Part shown: positions 33,172 to 41,027 of the stretch, one piece after another
Numbering within the stretch: position 1 is the stretch's first letter
How the letters are laid out: every line of letters starts with the position of its first letter
Assembly: GCA_964599695.1 (NCBI GenBank)
Contig: CAZRGP010000003.1
Coordinates: 1-64,000, forward strand
Source of the DNA: RUG11783 sp964599695
Lineage (GTDB): Bacteria; Bacillota; Clostridia; Oscillospirales; Ruminococcaceae
Direction of reading: 5' to 3'
DNA length: 64,000 nucleotides
The notes under the pieces: model-generated
The model's database searches: none
Told to the model about the DNA's origin: nothing
Seen by the model: only the letters and a program-made list of their open reading frames with translations
Position numbers and translations under genes: made by a program

Positions 33172-35560
33172 GGTGTGCTACGACCTCGTTGATGTATTTA
33201 CGGATATTGGAGACATTCACGATCTTCTCCATGGTTCCGCCACTCTCCACTACAAGGGTCGGAGCCTGACGGATGCCGTATTTGTCGCTCATTGCCTCAT
33301 CCTCATCCGCGTAGACCTCGTCATAGGCGATTCCCGCATTGTCAAGGAAGGTACGGGCCATTCTGCAGTTGGGGCATGTTCTTGTAGCGAAAAGGATCAG
33401 TCTGTCCTCTGTCTCGGGAGCGGTCTCCTGCACGGGAACGTTGTCGTGGCTGTGATCATGTCCGCATACGCAGCCTTCATGGGTGAGGTGGGAATGGTTG
33501 AGATCGTACTCTTTTCTGTCCTTGAACTCCTGGCTCTTTCCGTCGTTCCAGTTCTTTACCGGACGATAGTAGCCGGTGATACGGGAGTAGACTTCTGTCT
33601 CGGAGTGGCAGTCCGGGCACTCATAGACTTCACCGTTGATGTAACCATGGTTGCGGCACACGCTGTATGTCGGGCTCATGGTGTAGTACGGGAGCTTGTA
33701 GTTCTCCGCGATCTTGCGGACGAGAGCGGCAGCGCTCCTCCAGTCAGGCAGACGCTCGCCGAGGAAGGCGTGGAACACGGTTCCGGAGGTATAGAGCGTC
33801 TGGAGATCGTCCTGGATATCCAGAGCGGCGAACACGTCGTCGGAGAAGCCGACCGGCAGGTGGCTGGAGTTGGTGTAGTAAGGAGTTCCCTTCTCGTTCG
33901 CGGTGATGATGTCGGGATAGCGCTCCTTGTCGTGCTTCGCGAAACGATATGCGGTGGACTCAGCAGGTGTGGCTTCCAGGTTGTAGAGGTCGCCGTACTT
34001 CTCCTGATAGTCGGACAGGCGCTCTCTCATGTGATTGAGGACCTTCTTGGTGAACTCCTGGCACTCCGTGGATGTCATATCCTTGCGGATCCATCTGGCA
34101 TTCAGACCGGCTTCGTTCATGCCGACGAGTCCAATGGTGGAGAAGTGGTTCTCGAATGTTCCGAGGTAACGCTTGGTGTAGGGATAGAGACCAGCTTCCA
34201 TGAACTTGGTGATGGTCTCTCTCTTGATCTTGAGGGAACGGGCAGCGATGTCCATGAGCTTGTCCAGACGGGTCATGAACTCGTCCTCATCCTTGGACAG
34301 ATAGGCAAGTCTCGGCATATTGAGGGTGACGACACCGATGGAACCGGTGGACTCGCCGCTTCCGAAGAAGCCGCCGGATTTCTTTCTCAGCTCGCGGAGG
34401 TCCAGACGGAGTCTGCAGCACATGGAGCGGACATCACTGGGTTCCATATCGGAGTTGATGTAGTTGGAGAAGTAAGGTGTTCCGTATTTCGCGGTCATCT
34501 CGAAGAGAAGTTTGTTGTTCTCGGTCTCGGACCAGTCAAAATCACGGGTAATGGAGTAGGTCGGGATCGGATACTGGAATCCGCGTCCTGCCGCGTCACC
34601 TTCGATCATGATCTCGATGAACGCCTTGTTGACCATATCCATCTCTTTCTTGCAGTCCTTGTAGCAGAAATCCATCTCTTTTCCGCCGACGATGCAGGGA
34701 AGCTCAGCCAGGTCATTCGGGACGGTCCAGTCCAGTGTGATGTTGCTGAACGGAGCCTGTGTGCCCCAGCGGGAAGGAGTGTTCACGCCATACACGAAGC
34801 TCTCGATGCACTTCTTGGTCGCGTCATAGCTCAGGTTGTCCGCTTTTACGAAAGGTGCAAGATAGGTATCAAATGAGGAGAACGCCTGCGCACCTGCCCA
34901 CTCGTTCTGCATGATACCGAGGAAGTTGACCATCTGGTTGCAGAGGGTGGCGAGGTGCTTGGCCGGTGCGGACTGGATCTTGCCGCTGACACCGCCCAGT
35001 CCTTCCTGGATCAGCTGCTTCAGGGACCAGCCTGCACAGTAGCCGGTGAGCATGGAAAGGTCATGGAGGTGGATGTCTGCGTTGCGGTGCGCATTCGCGA
35101 TCTCATCGTCATAGACCTCGCTCAGCCAGTAGTTGGCCGTGATGCTTCCGGAGTTGGAAAGGATCAGTCCGCCGACGGAATAGGTGACAGTGGAGTTCTC
35201 CTTGACACGCCAGTCAGCGACATTGAGGTAGTTATCCATCAGCTTCTTGTAGTCCAGCATCGTCTTGTTGACGTTGCGGAGCTTGTCATGCTGACGGCGG
35301 TAAAGGATGTACGCCTTCGCGACATCGTCATATCCTGCCTGGACCAGCACCTTCTCAACGGAGTCCTGAATGTCTTCCACGCCGATGAGGCCGTCCTTGA
35401 CCTTTGACGCAAAATCCGCTGTGACCTTCAGTCCCAGAAAATCGATGATCTCAGGAACATACTGCTTTTCCTGCGCGTCAAACGCAGACCGAATCGCATC
35501 GGTGATTTTCGAAAGTTCGAATTTGACGGTCTTACCGTCCCTTTTCAATACCTGGTACAT
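33164..35560 (-). CDS. nrdD: Anaerobic ribonucleoside-triphosphate reductase with C-terminal redoxin domain
   Basis: This 798-aa class III ribonucleotide reductase makes dNTPs without oxygen. Residues about 1-95 are an ATP cone. The catalytic barrel follows, with a cysteine at 175. Near the C-terminus lie the zinc-type CPDC and the glycyl-radical motif RITGYYRPVKNWNDGK (Gly about 663). Unusually, the chain continues through a His/Cys-rich linker (about 688-706, with GCVCGHDHSHD) into a thioredoxin/glutaredoxin-like domain (about 719-798) with CPNC (C729/C732) and cis-Pro QAPT. The start has GAGGAG. It follows nrdG by 37 bp and overlaps trxB, so electrons probably flow NADPH to TrxB to the fused redoxin. 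Confidence 0.94.
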   Translation of the reverse strand: MYQVLKRDGKTVKFELSKITDAIRSAFDAQEKQYVPEIIDFLGLKVTADFASKVKDGLIGVEDIQDSVEKVLVQAGYDDVAKAYILYRRQHDKLRNVNKTMLDYKKLMDNYLNVADWRVKENSTVTYSVGGLILSNSGSITANYWLSEVYDDEIANAHRNADIHLHDLSMLTGYCAGWSLKQLIQEGLGGVSGKIQSAPAKHLATLCNQMVNFLGIMQNEWAGAQAFSSFDTYLAPFVKADNLSYDATKKCIESFVYGVNTPSRWGTQAPFSNITLDWTVPNDLAELPCIVGGKEMDFCYKDCKKEMDMVNKAFIEIMIEGDAAGRGFQYPIPTYSITRDFDWSETENNKLLFEMTAKYGTPYFSNYINSDMEPSDVRSMCCRLRLDLRELRKKSGGFFGSGESTGSIGVVTLNMPRLAYLSKDEDEFMTRLDKLMDIAARSLKIKRETITKFMEAGLYPYTKRYLGTFENHFSTIGLVGMNEAGLNARWIRKDMTSTECQEFTKKVLNHMRERLSDYQEKYGDLYNLEATPAESTAYRFAKHDKERYPDIITANEKGTPYYTNSSHLPVGFSDDVFAALDIQDDLQTLYTSGTVFHAFLGERLPDWRSAAALVRKIAENYKLPYYTMSPTYSVCRNHGYINGEVYECPDCHSETEVYSRITGYYRPVKNWNDGKSQEFKDRKEYDLNHSHLTHEGCVCGHDHSHDNVPVQETAPETEDRLILFATRTCPNCRMARTFLDNAGIAYDEVYADEDEAMSDKYGIRQAPTLVVESGGTMEKIVNVSNIRKYINEVVAHRG

Positions 35561-35597
35561 GTTTTACTCCTCATTTATTTCTGCTTGTTAATGTTCG

Positions 35598-36293
35598 TTA
35601 TGATATTCCACGCAGCGCCGCGTATTTCACGTAGGGCTGCACAACTTCCAGAAATGCCTGCATTTCTTCTTTAGAGGCTGCAGACCATCCCTCCTCGATC
35701 AGTTCCCCGCTGTCTTCAAACTTCTGCAGGAAGTATTTCTCCGCCCCGCTGATCCACTCACCGATCGCCTTGAAATCCTCTTTCTCATGAAGCTCATGTA
35801 CGACCGTTGTGCGGAATTCGTACGGGACCCTTCCCTGCTTCAGCAGTTCGACCGTTTCCTCGACGCGGCTCACGAACGCAGCGCTGCATCCGGCCGTCAT
35901 GGGGTACTTTTCCCTGCTGTTCTTGATGTCCACGGCAACATAGTCCACGAGCTTCCGGTCGATGAGATCCTTCAGCACGTCCGGCCTGCTGCCGTTGTGA
36001 TCAAGTTTGGTCAAAAAGCCCATCTCCTTGATCTTCTCCAGAAACCGGTCGATCCCGGTCTGCAGCAGCGGTTCCCCGCCGGTTATGGCAACTCCGTCCA
36101 GTATCCCCTGCCGTTTGGAAAGGAACTTGAAGAATTCCTCCTCCGACATGAACTCTTCCTCAGGAACGTCAACAACAAGACTGGCGTTGTGACAGAAGGG
36201 ACACCGGAAGTTGCATCCTGCTGTAAATACCGTACACGCCACCTTCTCCGGGAAGTCCAGCAATGTCAGTTTTTGAAGTCCAGCGATATGCAC
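35598..36293 (-). CDS. nrdG: Anaerobic ribonucleotide reductase-activating radical SAM protein
   Basis: This 231-aa radical SAM enzyme generates the glycyl radical on NrdD. The [4Fe-4S] motif CNFRCPFC is near residues 30-37, and ITGGEPLLQ is the SAM-binding GGEP motif. The reading frame extends 86 codons upstream, but that part lacks family features. I chose the GTG at 36293, five bases after AAGGAGG, which gives the usual length for this activase group. It is the first gene of the operon and is preceded by two NrdR-box-like sites. Confidence 0.92.
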   Translation of the reverse strand: MHIAGLQKLTLLDFPEKVACTVFTAGCNFRCPFCHNASLVVDVPEEEFMSEEEFFKFLSKRQGILDGVAITGGEPLLQTGIDRFLEKIKEMGFLTKLDHNGSRPDVLKDLIDRKLVDYVAVDIKNSREKYPMTAGCSAAFVSRVEETVELLKQGRVPYEFRTTVVHELHEKEDFKAIGEWISGAEKYFLQKFEDSGELIEEGWSAASKEEMQAFLEVVQPYVKYAALRGIS

Positions 36294-36353
36294 GTCTCCC
36301 TCCTTTTTCTGTACACAAAACAAATCATCGGCAGAACCGATTGCAATCATACT

Positions 36354-36408
36354 ACAACATCTTGTGGTCAAATACAATGTTTCGATGCAAAAAACCACAA
36401 CATTTTGC
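36354..36408 (-). promoter_or_regulatory. Two NrdR-box-like sites upstream of nrdG
   Basis: Two similar sites, CAACATCTTGT (36355-36365) and CAACATTTTGC (36398-36408), lie 43 bp apart, about four helical turns. They match the NrdR-box core (CWATATATWGT) at about 9 and 8 of 11 positions. A possible promoter (TTGTAT, 17 bp, TAGTAT on the minus strand) lies between and overlaps the start-proximal site. Paired boxes near nrd promoters are the known arrangement for NrdR repression. No nrdR gene is in the window. Confidence 0.5.
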
Positions 36409-36520
36409 GAATTGCACAGATTCCGCTTGATTTCTTTTCGCAACATGACAAAATTCATGAAAATGGGAATTTGCTCTTGCATTTTCCGATCTTCCTGTTC
36501 TTTTTTCCGATTATACAGAA

Positions 36521-36548
36521 AGTGCTGTCCAAAAGTACGGACAGCACT
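36521..36548 (-). terminator. Hairpin between nrdG upstream region and zinc-ribbon gene
   Basis: A 10-bp perfect stem (36521-36530 with 36539-36548) lies 33 bp past the stop of the minus-strand zinc-ribbon gene. T-runs exist on both sides, stronger on the plus strand. Confidence 0.65.
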
Positions 36549-36581
36549 CATTTTTAAGAAAAATTGATTGATTTTAAACGG

Positions 36582-37835
36582 TCACCGGATCGCCGTGACG
36601 AACCAGTCTTCGGAACGGATATCATATTCCCTTCCGCAGTACGGACACCGGTCTGTCCTGGTCGCGTCAAAGCTTCCGCCGCATCCCCGACAGGACACCT
36701 TTTTGATGGAATAGTTCATCCGCAGAGGAGTTGAGATATCTCTCGAAAGAGCAAGGGTTACGAACTGTCTCCTGTTCCGGTAACCGATGGCGGTCTTTCT
36801 CAGAAGATCAAACTCGGCTGCTACCCTTACATGGATCATATCTCCTTCCTGACTGAATGATTTCAGTGTGGCAACACCCCGAAACTGCGCATCCACCACA
36901 TCCGAATATGGATTCTCCACATGTTCACCGACGCAGATGGGAAGTTTCGCGGGGTCATCCGAAAAGATCATCTGCTTCGCGATGGTTCCCACCTTATTTA
37001 CGAAATAATCATAGGAAAACTCCGGGCTCACGGTCATCATCTTCTGTTCGAATTTTTTCCTGGATCCCAGAACGCCCGGAAGGACCTTCAGTGCCTTCCC
37101 CGCTTCATAGAAGATACCTCCCAGTTTCCGGATCGCCCAGATGAAGTATCCGAGAGCTGCTCCGATACCGGTGATGACCGCCGTCACGAAAAGTGTCTGG
37201 AGCACGAACAGGATCACCGAATCTTCAGGACGTCCGAGAATCGAAACGATCAGACCTAACAGTCCGGCGGCTGCTGCGCAGGGGATCATGTAGCGCATGA
37301 TGTCATTTTTGACTTCCTGTTCTGTCCCCCCGATCTCTTTCACATAGTAATACCCTCCGACCCGGGGATAAAGCTGACTGATCTCAAAATGAGTCCCGCA
37401 GTACGGGCATCCGCCTCTCAACGCCCCGATCGTGCTTACATTGCCGCAGTTGGGACAGCTATAGGGCTCTTTTTCCACATTCCGGGAACCTCTGAGAAGA
37501 TCCACGGCGGTGATGTAGAGGAGCTTATCCTGCTGATCGCGGAATATCCGCTTTCCGGAGGAAAGGATCTCCCGCTCCGTATTGCAGGAACGGACGTCCA
37601 TCCGGTTCGTATACATCCCGTCAGACCAGGTGCGCTGGACCTTTCCTCCTTCCGGGAAGTGGCCCCTCGGAGTAATGACATAATTCAGCTCCAGCCCCTT
37701 CTTTTTCAGGCGCTCCCTCTGAAGCTGAGCGGCAAACTGCATATCATCGTCCATGGTGTCGGATCTCTCCTCCACCTTCAGCAACTCCGGGTATTCCCGG
37801 CAGAAACCGGCAAACAATTCAGGCGAAAAGCTCAT
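36582..37835 (-). CDS. Zinc-ribbon membrane protein, possibly Tim44-like
   Basis: This 417-aa protein has a zinc ribbon near residues 127-150 (CPNC and CPYC). Two adjacent membrane helices follow (about 190-240: PCAAAAGLLGLIVSILG and LFVLQTLFVTAVITGIGAALGYF), then a soluble domain that begins at SYDYFVNKVGTIAKQMIF. A second zinc ribbon lies at the C-terminus (CRGC and CPYC). The soluble domain resembles Tim44-like lipid or membrane-associated domains; this is a weak match by eye. It is divergent from a small membrane-protein gene. I cannot assign a function. Confidence 0.75.
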   Translation of the reverse strand: MSFSPELFAGFCREYPELLKVEERSDTMDDDMQFAAQLQRERLKKKGLELNYVITPRGHFPEGGKVQRTWSDGMYTNRMDVRSCNTEREILSSGKRIFRDQQDKLLYITAVDLLRGSRNVEKEPYSCPNCGNVSTIGALRGGCPYCGTHFEISQLYPRVGGYYYVKEIGGTEQEVKNDIMRYMIPCAAAAGLLGLIVSILGRPEDSVILFVLQTLFVTAVITGIGAALGYFIWAIRKLGGIFYEAGKALKVLPGVLGSRKKFEQKMMTVSPEFSYDYFVNKVGTIAKQMIFSDDPAKLPICVGEHVENPYSDVVDAQFRGVATLKSFSQEGDMIHVRVAAEFDLLRKTAIGYRNRRQFVTLALSRDISTPLRMNYSIKKVSCRGCGGSFDATRTDRCPYCGREYDIRSEDWFVTAIR

Positions 37836-37925
37836 GTTCTCTTCGTTCCCCCATATGTTTTTGATGTCCTGTTATATTATAATGAATTATCAGAAGAAAA
37901 TATCACTCATTTTGAGAAGGCCGCG

Positions 37926-38309
37926 ATGAAAAAAACACTATTTAAAATGCAGAAGGGAAAACAGATGCATGCCTCGGGTTCCTGGGGCACGACACAGGGC
38001 GAGAGGATGATCATCAACATTCTCGCGATCGCCTTCGCCGCCTGCTGTCTCATTGCCATCTTTCTTCCGATCTTTTCAGGAATGAGATATCCACAGCTGA
38101 GCATCCTCTTCTTCGTCCTCACTTTTATTTTCGCTTTCGCTATGGGCGGATACCTGTTTTACCTCGTTTATAAGAAGAACAAGGAGAAACCCATGGAAGA
38201 GCATTACTACTCGGTCGATTACAAATACAACGGCATAACGGACAAGACCGAGGACCGCACACAGGAGATCTCAAAAGATGAGTTCTTCAACAAAAACGGC
38301 CGCGTTTGA
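37926..38309 (+). CDS. Small two-helix membrane protein of unknown function
   Basis: This 127-aa protein has two hydrophobic helices (about 28-50 and 55-80) and a charged C-terminal tail with several Tyr and Asp/Glu residues. The ATG at 37926 follows AGAAGG. The longer frame from 37389 is antisense to the neighbouring gene and was discarded. It is divergent from the zinc-ribbon membrane gene. A TTGACA-like element overlaps its stop codon and could begin the next operon. No family is recognised. Confidence 0.7.
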   Translation: MKKTLFKMQKGKQMHASGSWGTTQGERMIINILAIAFAACCLIAIFLPIFSGMRYPQLSILFFVLTFIFAFAMGGYLFYLVYKKNKEKPMEEHYYSVDYKYNGITDKTEDRTQEISKDEFFNKNGRV

Positions 38310-38377
38310 CAACTCGGCCGCCGGATGATACCTTAAATCCTGTCTTTATTACTATACATTGTTAGGAGGATCCGCAC

Positions 38378-38629
38378 ATGACAAGAAAAGAACTTCTTGA
38401 AGCTGTAGCCGAAATCCTGCGCGACATCTTTGACGACGACACCCTGGAAGTCACCGAGAGCACCTGCTCCGATGACGTCGAAGACTGGGACTCCCTTGAG
38501 CAGATCAATATCCTGGTCGCGATCCAGGACCGGTTCGGGATCCAGTTCTCACTGGATGACGTCAGCGACCTGAAGGATGTCGGCGACACCCTCGACCTGA
38601 TCGAGAGTAAACTGCATGAAGCTGAATAA
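38378..38629 (+). CDS. Acyl carrier protein
   Basis: This 83-aa acidic protein has the phosphopantetheine attachment motif DWDSLEQINIL, with Ser39 as the carrier residue (DSLE in place of the commoner DSLD). Length and helix pattern are typical of stand-alone carrier proteins. AGGAGG precedes the ATG. It begins a four-gene operon with a MaoC-like hydratase (14-bp overlap), an SDR reductase and a DUF4236 protein. Such a set, without ketosynthase or ligase genes, is unlike the core fatty-acid operon and suggests a specialised acyl chain. Confidence 0.9.
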   Translation: MTRKELLEAVAEILRDIFDDDTLEVTESTCSDDVEDWDSLEQINILVAIQDRFGIQFSLDDVSDLKDVGDTLDLIESKLHEAE

Positions 38630-39044
38630 ATATACGATCAACGACCTGTCGGTGGGAATGACCGAATCCTTTGAATGGACCGTGACACAGGAGATGGTGG
38701 ACCGCTTCGGGGATCTTTCCGGAGACCGCAACCCTCTGCATACGGATGAGGAGTACGCGAGATCTCTCGGGCACCCGGGCACCGTAGTCTACGGAATGCT
38801 GTCCGCCAGCCTCTATTCCACCATGGCAGGCATGTTGCTTCCGGGTAAATACTGTCTTCTTCAGCAGATGGAGACAAAATTCCGGAAACCGGTTTACATC
38901 GGAGACACCCTCACGATTACGGGAAAGATCATTCAGCATACTCTTTTCCCCGCACAGATCGTAGTGGAGTGCAGGATCCGCAATCAGAACGGCACGCTGG
39001 TGAACAGCGGCAAATATACCGCCCTCGTCAGCAATCAGGAGTGA
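38616..39044 (+). CDS. MaoC-like hydratase
   Basis: This 142-aa hot-dog-fold protein has the hydratase motif FGDLSGDRNPLHTDEEYA, with catalytic Asp37 and His42. It should hydrate or dehydrate an enoyl / 3-hydroxyacyl thioester. The start lies inside the ACP gene (14-bp overlap), and the SDR gene follows after 3 bp. Together the SDR and MaoC could interconvert 3-keto, 3-hydroxy and enoyl groups on the ACP. Confidence 0.88.
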   Translation: MKLNKYTINDLSVGMTESFEWTVTQEMVDRFGDLSGDRNPLHTDEEYARSLGHPGTVVYGMLSASLYSTMAGMLLPGKYCLLQQMETKFRKPVYIGDTLTITGKIIQHTLFPAQIVVECRIRNQNGTLVNSGKYTALVSNQE

Positions 39045-39047
39045 AAA

Positions 39048-39770
39048 ATGGAAGAAAGAGCTTTACTGCTTCTCGGCGCCGACAGCGATATCGGCCTCGC
39101 GTTCCTCAAGGAATGGGACGGTCCCGTCATCGCCCACGTGTGCCGGAAAGCGGAGATGCTGGACAACTGTGAAACAAAGGCGTCCATTCAGAAGGTATTC
39201 GGTGATTTCTCCACAAAGGAAGGAATCGACGCATTCCTTTCCGAAGTGGAAAAGACCGGCTCGGAGGTGGGAAAGATCCTGTATCTCCCCTCCCTCCCCG
39301 CAATCGCCACCAAATTTGCCAAGATCACGGATGAACAGCTGGAAAAAACGTTCATGGTCGGGTACTACGCTGCTTTCCGCGTCTTCCAGACCTTTTTGCC
39401 GAAAATGGCGAAAGCCGGAGGCGGACAGGCAGCTGCGATCCTCACATCCTACTGTTTCGGAGCTCCTCCGAAATTCCTGGCTCCGTACGTGAGCAGCAAG
39501 TACGCGCTATACGGGCTGATCCGCTCCCTTGCCGTAGAATACGCGTCCAAGAATATTACCGTGAACGCCATCGCTCCATCCATGGTCGAGACATCCTTCG
39601 TGAGCAACCTCCCTGCTTTCGCAGTGGAGCAGGAAGCCCAGAAGAGTCCCCTCGGAAGGAACGCCAAGCCGGAAGACCTGGTACCGGTACTTAAATTGCT
39701 TCTCTCCGGAGACGCGCCTTATCTCAACGGCGCCGTGATCCCCATCACATCCGGCAGTCAACTCAACTGA
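39048..39770 (+). CDS. Short-chain dehydrogenase/reductase
   Basis: This 240-aa SDR has a modified nucleotide motif GADSDIG (GxxxGxG with Asp for the middle Gly), Ser134 in LTSYCFG, and the YxxxK pair at Tyr147/Lys151. The segment NITVNAIAPSMVETSF is the family C-terminal landmark. The GxxSDIG form is common in SDRs of polysaccharide or cell-envelope clusters. It is third in the ACP-MaoC-SDR-DUF4236 operon and likely reduces a keto group on the ACP-bound chain or a sugar. Confidence 0.88.
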   Translation: MEERALLLLGADSDIGLAFLKEWDGPVIAHVCRKAEMLDNCETKASIQKVFGDFSTKEGIDAFLSEVEKTGSEVGKILYLPSLPAIATKFAKITDEQLEKTFMVGYYAAFRVFQTFLPKMAKAGGGQAAAILTSYCFGAPPKFLAPYVSSKYALYGLIRSLAVEYASKNITVNAIAPSMVETSFVSNLPAFAVEQEAQKSPLGRNAKPEDLVPVLKLLLSGDAPYLNGAVIPITSGSQLN

Positions 39771-39794
39771 AGATCTTACTAAGGAGGTCCCGAA

Positions 39795-40970
39795 ATGGGC
39801 ATTCGTTTTTCTAAATCCATCAAACTCGGCAATTATCTGAGGCTCAACTTCTCAAAGAGCGGAGTCAGCGCCTCCCTCGGTAAGAGAGGAGCCACCGTAA
39901 ACATAGGACCCCGCGGGACCTACCTGAACCTGAGTCCTTCCCTGGTCGGCATTGACGGGACCGGTGTTTCCTACCGCAAGAAGCTTTCCGGCGGAAAGTC
40001 CGGCAAGAGCGAGAAGACATACACCAGCGCGAAAGAAACCGCCCCGGCCGCTCCTGTTACGGAAGCTCAGGTAAAGCAGGAGACCGTAGGCAGCGAGATC
40101 GCGGCAGCAGCGAACGCCGCGGTGAAGGAAGCCACACTTCCGGCACGCATCATCGCCGAATACAACAGGCTCCTCGATGCCAATATCAATGTTCACAAAC
40201 TGGCAGCCAAAGTCATGAACGCCGAGGAGTTCAAAAACTTCGCGGAATCCCAGGAATCCGCCGCAGCGAAGGAGCTCTATCAGCTCAGCATTGAAGGTGA
40301 CGAGGATACCATTGAAGGTTTCGTCGGTTCCTTCATGAAGCACATCGATCTTCCCTATGAAGTCCGCGTCAACTACGACCTTGAGGACACAACGCTGTAT
40401 GTGGACCTGGATCTCCCTGAGATCGAAGATGTAAACGCCGATTATCCGGCGGAATCCAACGGAAAACTCGTCTACAAGAAAAAGAACTCCGCATTGCTGA
40501 AGGAAGAATACGCAAAGACCGTCATCAGCCTCGGCATCTTCCTCGCTGCGAGCTTCTTCAACACCTCTTCCTATATCGAGACCGTCATCATGTCCGGTTT
40601 CAACACCGTACGCAATAAGGACGGTGACCTGGTGGATCAGTACCTGTACTCGGTAAAATACACCCGCGACCTGTTTGAGCAGACCGATCTCTCCACGCTG
40701 GACGACGCGTACCAGTTCCTCCTCCGTTTCGAGAACCGCATCAACCTCTCCAGCTACAACAACTTCAAGGCGATCAAACCTTTCGAGATGGAGTCCGTTG
40801 CTGTGACCAACGCGATGATCGGAGATGCAGCTCTTGCCCTGCAGTCCCTCGGATACAAGGCTTCCGATGTGGACAAGATCCTTCCCTTGCTGTCGGAGAA
40901 GAAACTCAGCTCGGTTTCGGACTATCTGCGCGAAGGCCTGATGCTCCTCTCACCGGAAGAACACGAATAA
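39795..40970 (+). CDS. DUF4236-domain protein
   Basis: This 391-aa protein has an N-terminal DUF4236 domain (about 1-60: IRFSKSIKLGNYLRLNFSKSGVSASLGKRG and YLNLSPSLVGIDGTGVSYR). An Ala/Lys/Thr-rich linker follows, then an acidic, mostly helical C-terminal region with LDLPEIEDVNADYPAE. There are no membrane helices. A strong AAGGAGG precedes the ATG. DUF4236 has no known function. It is the last gene of the operon and ends at a strong terminator. Confidence 0.82.
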   Translation: MGIRFSKSIKLGNYLRLNFSKSGVSASLGKRGATVNIGPRGTYLNLSPSLVGIDGTGVSYRKKLSGGKSGKSEKTYTSAKETAPAAPVTEAQVKQETVGSEIAAAANAAVKEATLPARIIAEYNRLLDANINVHKLAAKVMNAEEFKNFAESQESAAAKELYQLSIEGDEDTIEGFVGSFMKHIDLPYEVRVNYDLEDTTLYVDLDLPEIEDVNADYPAESNGKLVYKKKNSALLKEEYAKTVISLGIFLAASFFNTSSYIETVIMSGFNTVRNKDGDLVDQYLYSVKYTRDLFEQTDLSTLDDAYQFLLRFENRINLSSYNNFKAIKPFEMESVAVTNAMIGDAALALQSLGYKASDVDKILPLLSEKKLSSVSDYLREGLMLLSPEEHE

Positions 40971-40983
40971 TCATATTTGCAAC

Positions 40984-41022
40984 AAAATACCGCACCTCTG
41001 AAGAGAGATGCGGTATTTTTTT
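40984..41022. terminator. Bidirectional terminator at 41.0 kb
   Basis: An 11-bp perfect stem (40984-40994 with 41009-41019) ends in a seven-T run on the plus strand and has TTTTG on the minus side. It separates the convergent DUF4236 and lipoprotein genes. Confidence 0.85.
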
Positions 41023-41027
41023 ATGTT

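Noticed and set aside
33173..34876. 567-aa plus-strand open frame
   Set aside because: It is antisense to nrdD. The translation shows repeated Val/Gly/Asp bias typical of complementary coding sequence and no domain.
36294..36551. 86-residue N-terminal extension of nrdG
   Set aside because: It overlaps the NrdR-like boxes, lacks family features and has no ribosome binding site. GTG at 36293 has a good site and yields normal length.
37389..37925. N-terminal 179 codons of the long plus-strand frame ending at 38309
   Set aside because: Antisense to the zinc-ribbon membrane protein. Only the part after the ATG at 37926 looks like a real gene.
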